From: Streptomyces roseus
GTDB taxonomy: Bacteria > Actinomycetota > Actinomycetes > Streptomycetales > Streptomycetaceae
Direction: 5' to 3'
Length of the DNA: 64,000 nt
NCBI RefSeq assembly: GCF_001044425.1
Contig: NZ_LFML01000016.1
Location: 62,001-126,000, forward strand
This document shows positions 1-7,334 of this stretch, one piece after another. The notes under the pieces are model-generated. The model saw only the letters and a list, made by a program, of their open reading frames with translations. It made no database searches and was not told where the DNA came from. A program made the position numbers and the translations under genes. Each line of letters opens with the position of its first letter. Position 1 is the stretch's first letter.

Positions 1-1305
1 CAGCCCCGGCAGCCTCATCTCGGCGCGCAGCCGCAGCAGATGGCCCGGTTCGATCTCCTCGACCCGCCAGAAGTCCAGGGAGTCCCCCACCCGCAGCCGC
101 GACGCGTCGCGCCGGCCGCGCCGGATGCCGACCCCGCCGACGAGCCGGTCGAGCCAGCCCCGTACGGCCCACGCCAGAGGGAAGGAGTACCAGCCGTTCT
201 CGCCGCCGATCCCCTCCACCACCCGCCACAGCGCGGCGGGCGAGGCGTCGACCGGGCATTCGCGCCGGTCGGAGTAGAGGCTCCCGCCCGCCCAGTCGGG
301 GTCGGTCGGCAGCGGGTCGCTCGGCGCGCCGGGCAGGGAGGCCGAGGACCAGCGGGTGGTCACGTCCGCCTCGCGCACCCGCCGCAAGGCCAGCGAAACG
401 GCCCGGTCGACGCCGATCGGGGCGCCGGGCGGGTCGGGGACGTACCGGGCGATGTCGTGTTCCGCGCACACGACCTCGTGGCGCAGGGATTCGGCGAGCG
501 GCCGGGCCAGGGCCCGCGGCACGGGCGTGACCAGGCCGATCCAGTGGCTGGACAGCCTCGGGGTCAGCATCGGGACGCGCAGGATCAGGCGGTGGGGCAG
601 CGCTGCGACGACCGCGTAGCGGCGCATCATCTCCTCGTACGTGAGCACGTCGGGCCCGCCGACGTCGAACGCCCGGCTCACCTCGGGCGGCATGGCGGCG
701 CTGCCGACGAGGTAGCGCAGCACGTCGCGGACGGCGATCGGCTGGACACGGGTGCCGACCCAGCTGGGGGTGACCATGACGGGGAGCCGCTCGGTCAGGT
801 AGCGCAGCATTTCGAAGGAGGCCGAGCCGGAGCCGATGATGACGGCGGCGCGCAGGACGGTCGTCGGCACCCCGGAGCCGAGGAGGATCTCGCCGACCTC
901 GGCGCGGGAGCGCAGGTGCGGGGAGAGCTCGCGGACCGGGATCCCGGCCGGGGTGAGGCCGCCGAGGTAGACGATGCGGCCGACGCCCGCCGCGCGGGCC
1001 TGCTCGGCGAAGATGCGGGCGGCGGTGCGGTCGCGGTCCTCGAATCCGGAACCGCCGCCGAGGGCGTGGACCAGGTAGTAGGCGACGTCGATGCCGCGCA
1101 GGGCGTCCGCGACGGACTCGGCGTCCGTGACGTCGCCGCGGACGATCTCCACGCGCCCGGCCCAGGGATGGTCGCGCAACTTCTCGGGGGACCGGGCCAG
1201 GCACCGGACGCGGTATCCGGCGTCGAGGAGCTCGGGCACCAGACGCCCTCCGATGTAGCCGGTGGCCCCGGTGACCAGGCAGTGCAGACCGGTGGTGGCC
1301 GTCAT
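1..1305 (-). CDS. NAD(P)-binding epimerase-like protein with DUF2867 C-terminus (3' end outside window)
   Basis: The protein opens with a Rossmann nucleotide-binding motif (VTGATGYIGGRL, about residues 10-21), as in extended/atypical short-chain dehydrogenases. After about 290 residues it continues into a region resembling the DUF2867 domain (SLYSDRRECPVDASPAALW onwards). This two-part layout is usual for actinobacterial SDR/DUF2867 proteins, whose substrates are unknown. The ATG at 1305 is preceded by GGAGAG at a suitable distance. The C-terminus runs off the left edge, so about 435 residues are visible. It is divergent from the Lrp-type regulator at 1419 with 113 bp between them, which suggests, without proof, that the regulator controls it. 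Confidence 0.85.
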   Translation of the reverse strand, partial: MTATTGLHCLVTGATGYIGGRLVPELLDAGYRVRCLARSPEKLRDHPWAGRVEIVRGDVTDAESVADALRGIDVAYYLVHALGGGSGFEDRDRTAARIFAEQARAAGVGRIVYLGGLTPAGIPVRELSPHLRSRAEVGEILLGSGVPTTVLRAAVIIGSGSASFEMLRYLTERLPVMVTPSWVGTRVQPIAVRDVLRYLVGSAAMPPEVSRAFDVGGPDVLTYEEMMRRYAVVAALPHRLILRVPMLTPRLSSHWIGLVTPVPRALARPLAESLRHEVVCAEHDIARYVPDPPGAPIGVDRAVSLALRRVREADVTTRWSSASLPGAPSDPLPTDPDWAGGSLYSDRRECPVDASPAALWRVVEGIGGENGWYSFPLAWAVRGWLDRLVGGVGIRRGRRDASRLRVGDSLDFWRVEEIEPGHLLRLRAEMRLPGL

Positions 1306-1418
1306 CGCTCTCTCCGTTCGTCGACGTGTGCCCGTAAGGGATTCCGGGTGACCGCTGGTCGCGGATGCGGCGGTCCGCCACAAAGGGCACCGCTCTGGGC
1401 CATTGGTACAGTCACGGC

Positions 1419-1898
1419 ATGGCGGTGGACGAGCTCGACACCCGGATCCTGCGTCTGCTGATGGAACAGCCGCGCACCAGCGTCCGCGAGTACGCGCGGA
1501 TCCTCGGGGTGGCGCGGGGCACTCTGCAGGCCCGGCTGGACCGGCTGGAGCGCACCGGGGTGATCACGGGAACCGGTCCGGTCCTCTCCCCCGCGGCGCT
1601 GGGGCATCCGGTGCTGGCCTTCGTGCACATCGAGGTCACCCAGGGGCACCTGGACGAGGTGGGCGACGCCCTGGCCGCCGTACCCGAGATCATCGAGGCC
1701 TTCTCGATCACCGGCGGCGGTGACCTGCTGACCCGGGTCGCGGCCCGGGACAACGCCCATCTGGAGGATGTGATCCAGCAGCTGATCCGGCTGCCGGGCG
1801 TGGTGCGCACCCGTACGGAGGTGGCGCTGCGCGAGCGTGTCGCGCACCGTCTGCTGCCGCTGGTCGAGTCCGTGGGACGAGCAGCGCGCAAACCCTGA
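1419..1898 (+). CDS. Lrp/AsnC-family transcriptional regulator
   Basis: This 159-residue protein has the standard Lrp layout: an N-terminal winged helix (LDTRILRLLMEQPRTSVREY, residues 5-24, then a recognition helix with ARILGVARGTLQARLDRLE) and a C-terminal AsnC ligand-binding/oligomerisation domain (residues 65-150). I chose the ATG at 1419 because the Lrp fold starts there; the open frame extends further upstream without domain content. No Shine-Dalgarno sequence precedes it, but a TACAGT hexamer at 1407-1412 lies 6 nt upstream, so the message may be leaderless. The ligand cannot be predicted. The divergent SDR/DUF2867 gene is the natural target candidate. Confidence 0.9.
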   Translation: MAVDELDTRILRLLMEQPRTSVREYARILGVARGTLQARLDRLERTGVITGTGPVLSPAALGHPVLAFVHIEVTQGHLDEVGDALAAVPEIIEAFSITGGGDLLTRVAARDNAHLEDVIQQLIRLPGVVRTRTEVALRERVAHRLLPLVESVGRAARKP

Positions 1899-1944
1899 CA
1901 GGATGGTCGGGAAAGGTACGCAACCGGCAGGACGGTCAGAACGG

Positions 1945-2622
1945 ATGATTTCCGTCATATTCGATCTCGACGGCACCCTCGTGGACAGCGAGCCGAACTA
2001 CTACGAGTCGGGGCGCCGCACCCTGGCCCGGCACGGCGTCCCCGACTTCACCTGGGAACAGCACGCGCGCTTCATCGGCATCGGCACCCTGGAGACGCTG
2101 GAGATCCTCAGGGAGCGGTACGCGATCGGGGCACCGGTGGAGCAGCTGCTGGCCGAGCAGAACGCCGCGTACCTGGAGCTGGCCCGGGCCGGGACCGAAA
2201 CCTTCCCCGAGATGCGGAAATTCGTGGAGCGGCTGCACGCGGAGGGGATCCCGACGGCAGTGGCGTCCGGGTCCTCGCGCGAGGCGATCGACGCCGTCCT
2301 GGCGGGGACGGGCCTGGACGCGCTGCTGACCACGGCGGTCTCCGCCGAGGAGGTGGCGCACGGAAAGCCCGCCCCCGACGTCTTCCTGGAGGCGGCCCGC
2401 CGGCTCGGCGCGGTCCCGGCCGACTGCGTGGTGGTCGAGGACGCGGCTCCGGGAGCCCGGGCCGCCCACGCGGCCGGCATGTCCTGCGTGGCGATCCCCT
2501 ACGTCCCGGCCACGGCCCACGACCCGGCCTTCACCGGCGCCGGCCTGCTGTTCCGCGGCGGGCAGCGCGATTTCAGCGCGGAGACGGCCTACGACTGGCT
2601 CTGCGAACACCCGGCCGCCTAG
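1945..2622 (+). CDS. HAD-superfamily phosphatase, beta-phosphoglucomutase-like
   Basis: This 225-residue protein has all four HAD motifs: FDLDGTLVDSE (nucleophile Asp8 and Asp10), VASGSSREA (motif II), HGKPAPDVF (motif III lysine) and VVEDAAPGARAA (motif IV). A helical cap domain sits between motifs I and II, as in subfamily I enzymes such as beta-phosphoglucomutase and phosphoglycolate phosphatase. These enzymes hydrolyse or shift phosphate on small sugar phosphates; the substrate cannot be assigned. The start at 1945 puts the first motif right at the N-terminus. The open frame extends 36 codons upstream, overlapping the Lrp gene, but that part has no HAD content. Confidence 0.88.
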   Translation: MISVIFDLDGTLVDSEPNYYESGRRTLARHGVPDFTWEQHARFIGIGTLETLEILRERYAIGAPVEQLLAEQNAAYLELARAGTETFPEMRKFVERLHAEGIPTAVASGSSREAIDAVLAGTGLDALLTTAVSAEEVAHGKPAPDVFLEAARRLGAVPADCVVVEDAAPGARAAHAAGMSCVAIPYVPATAHDPAFTGAGLLFRGGQRDFSAETAYDWLCEHPAA

Positions 2623-2694
2623 AGCCGCGGCCCGGGGCGGGGGCCGGGGCCGGGCTTCGGGAAGATCCCGCGGTCGGGGCGGGTTGGCAGAACC

Positions 2695-3855
2695 GTGAAC
2701 GACATGGTGCGGGGTACGGCGGACGTCGACGTGGTGGTCGTCGGGGCCGGGCAGGCGGGGTTGTCGAGCGCGTACCACCTGGCGCGGGCCGGGATCGGGT
2801 ACGTCGTGCTCGATCACGCGCCACGGCCGGGCGGGGCCTGGCAGTTCCGCTGGCCCTCACTGACGTACGGCAAGGTGCACGGGATGCACGCCCTGCCCGG
2901 CATGGAGCTCACCGGCGCCGACCCGCGGCGGGCGTCCTCGGCGGTGATCGGGGAGTACTTCGCGGCGTACGAGGAGCGGTTCGCCCTGCGCGTGCGCAGG
3001 CCCGTGGACGTCACGGCCGTACGGGACGGGGGCGAGGGGCGGCTGCGGGTCGAGTCCTCGGCCGGGATCTGGTCCGCGCGGGCGCTGATCAACGCGACCG
3101 GGACCTGGGACCGGCCCTTTTGGCCGCGCTACGCGGGCCAGGAGACCTTCCGGGGCCGCCAACTGCACACCGCGAACTATCCGGGACCCGGGGAGTTCGC
3201 CGGGGCGCGGGTGGTCGTGGTGGGCGGCGGCACCTCGGCGGTCCAGCACCTGCTGGAGATCGCCGAGGTGGCGGCCGGCACCACGTGGGTGACGCGCAGG
3301 CCCCCGGTGTTCCGCGACGGGGACTTCGGCGAGGCCGAGGGCCGAGCCGCGGTCGCCCGCGTCGACGAGCGGGTGCGCCGGGGGCTGCCGCCCCAGAGCG
3401 TGGTCAGCGTGACCGGGCTGCCGCTGAACGAGGCCGTCCGGGCCGGGCTGGCCTCGGGGGTGCTGGACCGGCAGCCCATGTTCGACCGGATCACGCCGAC
3501 AGGGGTGGCCTGGGCCGACGGGCGGCGCGTGGAGGCCGATGTGATCCTGTGGGCCACCGGTTTCCGGGCCGCCATCGACCACTTGGCCCCGCTGCACCTG
3601 CGCGAATCCGGGGGCGGCATACGGGTCGAGGGCACCCGCGCGGTCCGCGACGAGCGGATCCACCTGGTCGGCTACGGCCCGTCGGCGTCGACGATCGGCG
3701 CCAACCGCGCCGGCGGGGCCGCGGTCCGCGAGATCCGCCGCCTGCTGGCCGGCACCGGGGATGTGAACCGTCGGGAGGTCACGGACCGCCCGGACGGCAG
3801 CCGCCGGCCGGACTCCGCCGCTCCCCCTTCCGCCCAGCCGGTCCGGCAGACCTAG
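2695..3855 (+). CDS. FAD-dependent NAD(P)H monooxygenase-like oxidoreductase
   Basis: This 386-residue flavoprotein has an N-terminal FAD-binding motif (VVVGAGQAGLSSAYHL, about residues 14-29), a flavin-monooxygenase fingerprint of the FxGxxxH type (FRGRQLHTANYPG, about 158-170), a second Rossmann motif for NADPH (VVVGGGTSAVQHL) and a C-terminal ATGF motif. This matches the FMO/Baeyer-Villiger-like group found in actinomycetes. The substrate is unknown. Translation starts at a GTG. The stop overlaps the stop of the convergent mltG-like gene by 3-4 bp, so the two genes share a terminator zone. Confidence 0.87.
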   Translation: MNDMVRGTADVDVVVVGAGQAGLSSAYHLARAGIGYVVLDHAPRPGGAWQFRWPSLTYGKVHGMHALPGMELTGADPRRASSAVIGEYFAAYEERFALRVRRPVDVTAVRDGGEGRLRVESSAGIWSARALINATGTWDRPFWPRYAGQETFRGRQLHTANYPGPGEFAGARVVVVGGGTSAVQHLLEIAEVAAGTTWVTRRPPVFRDGDFGEAEGRAAVARVDERVRRGLPPQSVVSVTGLPLNEAVRAGLASGVLDRQPMFDRITPTGVAWADGRRVEADVILWATGFRAAIDHLAPLHLRESGGGIRVEGTRAVRDERIHLVGYGPSASTIGANRAGGAAVREIRRLLAGTGDVNRREVTDRPDGSRRPDSAAPPSAQPVRQT

Positions 3856-4766
3856 CCGGCGCGGGCACGCCCGGCGGCGACCTCGCTGGTCCCCGACCGG
3901 GCCCGCGATCCCGGGCCCGCGCTCGCACCGGCACCGACGCCCGCACCGGCCCGGATCCGGTTGAACTCCGCGACGTGCTTCTCGTGCTCCTCGTACGTCG
4001 CCGAGAAGCGGGTGTCCCCCGGCTTCACGGTGACGAAGAACAGCCAGTCGCCGGGCGTCGGCGCGACGGCCGCGGCCATGGCCTCTTCGCCCGGACTGTC
4101 GATCGGTGTCGGCGGGAGCCCTTGGCGCTGGTACGTGTTGAAGGGGCTGTCGATCCGCGTCTCGCTCAGCTTGGTGTCCACCGTGTTGCGGCCCAGCGCG
4201 TAGTTGATGGTGGAGTCCATCTGGAGCGGCATCGAGCGCGCCAGCCGGTTGTGGACCACGCGGGCGACCTTGCCCCGGTCGGCGCGGGATTCGGCTTCCG
4301 CCTCGATGATGCTGGCGAGCGTGGCCGTCTGGTACGGGGTCATCCCGTGGGCCTTGGCGCCGTTCGCGACGGCTCCGGTCGCCAGCTTCCGGTTGGCCGT
4401 GTCCACCATGTAGGCGATCAGGGTGGCCGGGGTGGACTTCGAAGTCACCGGGTACGTCGCCGGGAAGAGGAAGCCCTCCGGATTGCCCTTCGCCTCGGCG
4501 GGCAGGGCCAGTGCGGCCTTGGGGACCACCGCCTTGGTGGAGCCGGGCGGGAGCTTCAGCTCGCGGTCGATCGCGGCGTACACCTGGGCTGCCCGCCAAC
4601 CCTCCGGAATGGTCAGCCGGCGCGGCTTCTCGGGAGCCTCTGCACCGCGCATCAGCGGGAACAGGGCGGCCGCACCGACGACGAGCAGCATGCCGAGGAA
4701 GAGCGCCAGACGGCCCCGGCGGGTGAGCCGGGAGCGACGCCGTGGCGGCTGGTACTCATGGCGCAT
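3852..4766 (-). CDS. mltG: Endolytic transglycosylase MltG-like protein
   Basis: MltG cleaves nascent peptidoglycan strands endolytically at the outer face of the membrane. This 304-residue protein has a basic cytoplasmic tail, one membrane anchor (LALFLGMLLVVGAAALF, about residues 20-36) and an extracellular YceG domain. The catalytic region is clear: LASIIEAEAESRADRGK with the conserved Glu, PLQMDSTINYALG, then SPFNTYQRQGLPPTPI. It is shorter than the roughly 550-residue MltG that streptomycetes usually carry, so it is probably a second, compact paralogue. No Shine-Dalgarno sequence is obvious before 4766. The gene ends head-on against the flavoprotein gene. Confidence 0.88.
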   Translation of the reverse strand: MRHEYQPPRRRSRLTRRGRLALFLGMLLVVGAAALFPLMRGAEAPEKPRRLTIPEGWRAAQVYAAIDRELKLPPGSTKAVVPKAALALPAEAKGNPEGFLFPATYPVTSKSTPATLIAYMVDTANRKLATGAVANGAKAHGMTPYQTATLASIIEAEAESRADRGKVARVVHNRLARSMPLQMDSTINYALGRNTVDTKLSETRIDSPFNTYQRQGLPPTPIDSPGEEAMAAAVAPTPGDWLFFVTVKPGDTRFSATYEEHEKHVAEFNRIRAGAGVGAGASAGPGSRARSGTSEVAAGRARAG

Positions 4767-4829
4767 GGCGGGACGCTAACCCGTGAAGCGCCGGATTTCC
4801 GGCATCACACCCGCACCACAGTCACATCG

Positions 4830-6692
4830 TCACACTTTCACCTTGACCGGTGTGGCCGGTACGACCGACTCCGGCGTGTGCGCGGCTTCGCGGTCCCGGC
4901 GGACCAGGGCCGCGTACCGGCCGTCCGCCTCCAGCAGCTCCTCGTGCGTACCGCGCTCGGCTATGCGGCCCTTGTCCAGGACGACGATCTGGTCGGCGTC
5001 GCGGACGGTGGAGAGCCGGTGCGCGATGGTGATCGTGGTGCGCCCCTGGGACAGGCTGTCGATGGCCCGCTGCACGGCGTGCTCCGTGCGGGTGTCGAGC
5101 GCGCTGGTGGCCTCGTCGAGGATCAGCACCGGCGGATCGCGCAGGATGGTGCGGGCGATGGCGAGGCGCTGCTTCTCGCCTCCGGAGAAGCGGTACCCGC
5201 GCTCGCCGACCAGGGTGTCATACCCGTCGGGCAGGGACTCGATGTGCTCGTGGATCTGAGCCGCGCGGGCCGCCGCGGCGATCTCCTCGTCGGTGGCGTC
5301 CGGCTTGGCGAAGCGGAGGTTGTCGGCGACGGAGGCGTGGAAGAGGTACGTCTCCTGGGAGACCACACCTATGGAGCGGGCCAGGGAGTCGAAGTCGAGA
5401 TCCCGCACGTCCACGCCGTCGAGGGCGACCCGGCCGCCGGTCACGTCGTAGAGCCGGGGTACGAGGTAGCTGAGCGTGCTCTTGCCGGAGCCGGTCGGTC
5501 CGACCACGGCGAGCGAGCCGCCGGCCGGGACCGTGATGTCGATCCCCGTCAGGGTGGGACCGTGCTTGGCGTCGTACGCGAAGTGGACGTCCTCCAGCCG
5601 GACCTCGCCCCGGGCCCGCTCCAGCCGTACCGCGTCCGCGCGCTCGGTGATGTCGACCGGCAGGTCGAGGTACTCGAAGATCCGGCCGAACAGAGCGAGC
5701 GAGGTCTGGATCTGCACGCCGGTCGACAGCAGGCTCACGGCCGGCCGGAACAGGCCCTGCTGGAGCGTGACGAAGGCGACGAGGGTGCCGACGGAAAGCG
5801 AGGGCGCGCCCGACTGGAGGGCCAGGCCGGCCGCCCAGTAGATGAGCGCGGGCATGGCGGCCATGACGATGCCGATGGTGGACATGCGCCACCGCCCGGC
5901 CATGCTGGAGCGGACCTCCAGGTCGACCAGCTTCTCGGACTCGTCGGAGAACGAGCGGGTCAGCGAGTCGGCGCGCCCCATGGTGCGGCCGAGCAGGATG
6001 CCGCTCACCGACAGCGACTCGGTGACCGTGGCGGCCATGGCGGCCATCTGCTTCTGCCGCTGGAGGGTGATCTTCTTGCGCTCGCGGCCCACGCGCCGGC
6101 TGATCCACACGAACACGGGCAGCAGGAGCAGGGAGACGAGGGTGAGCCGCCAGTCCAGCGCGAGCATCGCGACGATGGAGGCGATCACGGCCGTCAGGTT
6201 GGAGACGAGCGAGGTCGCGGTGGAGGTGACGGTCGCCTGCATGCCCCCGATGTCGTTGGCTATGCGGGACTGCACCTCACCGGTCCGCGTGCGGGTGAAG
6301 AAGGCCAGCGGCATCCGCTGGAGCTGGGCGTAGACGGCGGTGCGCAGGTCGTGCATGACGCGCTGGCCGACGGTGGTGGATATGAGGGTCTGGAGCACGC
6401 CGAAGACGCTGGTGACCACGGCGGTGAGGATCATGCCGAGCGCGAGCAGGCTGAGCAGCCCGGTGCGCCCCTGCGGGATGGCGACGTCCAGGATCTCCTT
6501 CAGCAGGAACGGCGAGGCCACCGAGACCAGCGAGGAGGCGCAGACGAGCAGCCCCACGACGGCGAGGCGGCCGCGGTAGGGGCGGAACAGGGCCACGATC
6601 CGGCGCAGCTCACGCGGCTGCTCCGCGGGCGCGGGGCGGGTGGGATCGAGTGCTTCTTTCGATGGGGTCCATTTCGGCTCTTCGGGGCGCAT
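4830..6692 (-). CDS. ABC exporter half-transporter (fused permease/ATPase), multidrug type
   Basis: This 620-residue half-transporter has an N-terminal six-helix exporter domain (residues 40-330) and a C-terminal ATPase. It has an intact Walker A (GPTGSGKST), Q-loop (VVSQETYLF), signature (FSGGEKQRLA), Walker B (VLILDEATSALD) and H-loop (IAHRL), so it should work as a homodimer that uses ATP to export hydrophobic substrates. The ATG at 6692 has a strong AGGAGG 4-5 nt upstream, which fixes the start against a longer open frame. It is divergent from a MarR regulator at 6805, a layout typical of drug-inducible efflux. The inverted repeat at 6755-6777 is the likely operator. Confidence 0.92.
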   Translation of the reverse strand: MRPEEPKWTPSKEALDPTRPAPAEQPRELRRIVALFRPYRGRLAVVGLLVCASSLVSVASPFLLKEILDVAIPQGRTGLLSLLALGMILTAVVTSVFGVLQTLISTTVGQRVMHDLRTAVYAQLQRMPLAFFTRTRTGEVQSRIANDIGGMQATVTSTATSLVSNLTAVIASIVAMLALDWRLTLVSLLLLPVFVWISRRVGRERKKITLQRQKQMAAMAATVTESLSVSGILLGRTMGRADSLTRSFSDESEKLVDLEVRSSMAGRWRMSTIGIVMAAMPALIYWAAGLALQSGAPSLSVGTLVAFVTLQQGLFRPAVSLLSTGVQIQTSLALFGRIFEYLDLPVDITERADAVRLERARGEVRLEDVHFAYDAKHGPTLTGIDITVPAGGSLAVVGPTGSGKSTLSYLVPRLYDVTGGRVALDGVDVRDLDFDSLARSIGVVSQETYLFHASVADNLRFAKPDATDEEIAAAARAAQIHEHIESLPDGYDTLVGERGYRFSGGEKQRLAIARTILRDPPVLILDEATSALDTRTEHAVQRAIDSLSQGRTTITIAHRLSTVRDADQIVVLDKGRIAERGTHEELLEADGRYAALVRRDREAAHTPESVVPATPVKVKV

Positions 6693-6744
6693 GGGCCTCC
6701 TTCTGACGAGACCTGACGGAGTACAAGACCGGTGGGACTCGGAT

Positions 6745-6777
6745 GAGCATAGCTCATTGTTACCTATACTCACAATG
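6745..6777. promoter_or_regulatory. Candidate MarR operator in the divergent ABC/MarR intergenic region
   Basis: Two dyads lie side by side: GAGC-ATA-GCTC at 6745-6755 and CATTGT/ACAATG at 6755-6760 and 6772-6777 (11-bp spacer). The second encloses a good -10 hexamer (TATACT, 6765-6770) for the rightward gene. The roughly 23-bp size and its place on the promoter suit autorepression by the MarR protein encoded next to it. The right arm ends on a possible alternative ATG at 6775. Confidence 0.55.
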
Positions 6778-6804
6778 AATGGGGTCCTGGTACTGTTTCC
6801 CAGT

Positions 6805-7266
6805 ATGAGGACAGCTTCCGAAACCGACAGCACGGACGGCGTGCTCGCCGAGCAGCTGCTGCGGCTGACCCGCCGGCTCCACCGGATCCAGAAGCACCAC
6901 CTGGAACCGCTCGGCATCACCCCCGCCCAGAGCCGGCTGCTGCGCCTCGTCTCGCACTACGACGGTGACGAGCCGCCCCGGATGGCGGACCTCGCGGCCC
7001 GCCTCGAGGTCGTCCCCCGTGCCGTGACCACGCTGGTGGACGGCTTGGAGGCCGCCGAGTGCGTGCGGCGCGCGCCCGACCCGGCGAACCGGCGCGTCAT
7101 AAGGATCGAGCTCACCGACACCGGCCGCGCCACGCTGCGCCGCCTGCGCAACGCGCGGACCGACGCCGCGGAGGAGATCCTGGCTCCGTTGACCGCCGAG
7201 CAGCGCGAGGTGCTCGGCGGCCTGCTGAACGCTCTGACGGACGTCCCGATGGAGCGCGGCTGCTGA
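6805..7266 (+). CDS. MarR-family transcriptional regulator
   Basis: This protein of about 153 residues has a winged-helix core: LLRLTRRLHRIQKHHLEPLG, then the recognition helix (MADLAARLEVVPRAVTTLVD) and the wing (DPANRRVIRIELTDTG, matching the DxRxxxLxLT signature of MarR). I chose the ATG at 6805. An in-frame ATG at 6775 is possible but lies inside the candidate operator and would need a leaderless message. The regulator probably represses the divergent ABC exporter and itself, and is released by a small lipophilic ligand. This is inferred from gene order and family. Confidence 0.88.
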   Translation: MRTASETDSTDGVLAEQLLRLTRRLHRIQKHHLEPLGITPAQSRLLRLVSHYDGDEPPRMADLAARLEVVPRAVTTLVDGLEAAECVRRAPDPANRRVIRIELTDTGRATLRRLRNARTDAAEEILAPLTAEQREVLGGLLNALTDVPMERGC

Positions 7267-7334
7267 GCAGGCCGCTCCGGGGCCCGCAGAGGGTTCCCCG
7301 GATTGGGCCGAACGAGTAAGGCGAGGGGTCGCGC

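Noticed and set aside
3120..6716. A 1198-codon plus-strand open frame opposite mltG and the ABC exporter
   Set aside because: Arg/Gly/His-rich low-information sequence without homology; the minus-strand genes explain the region.
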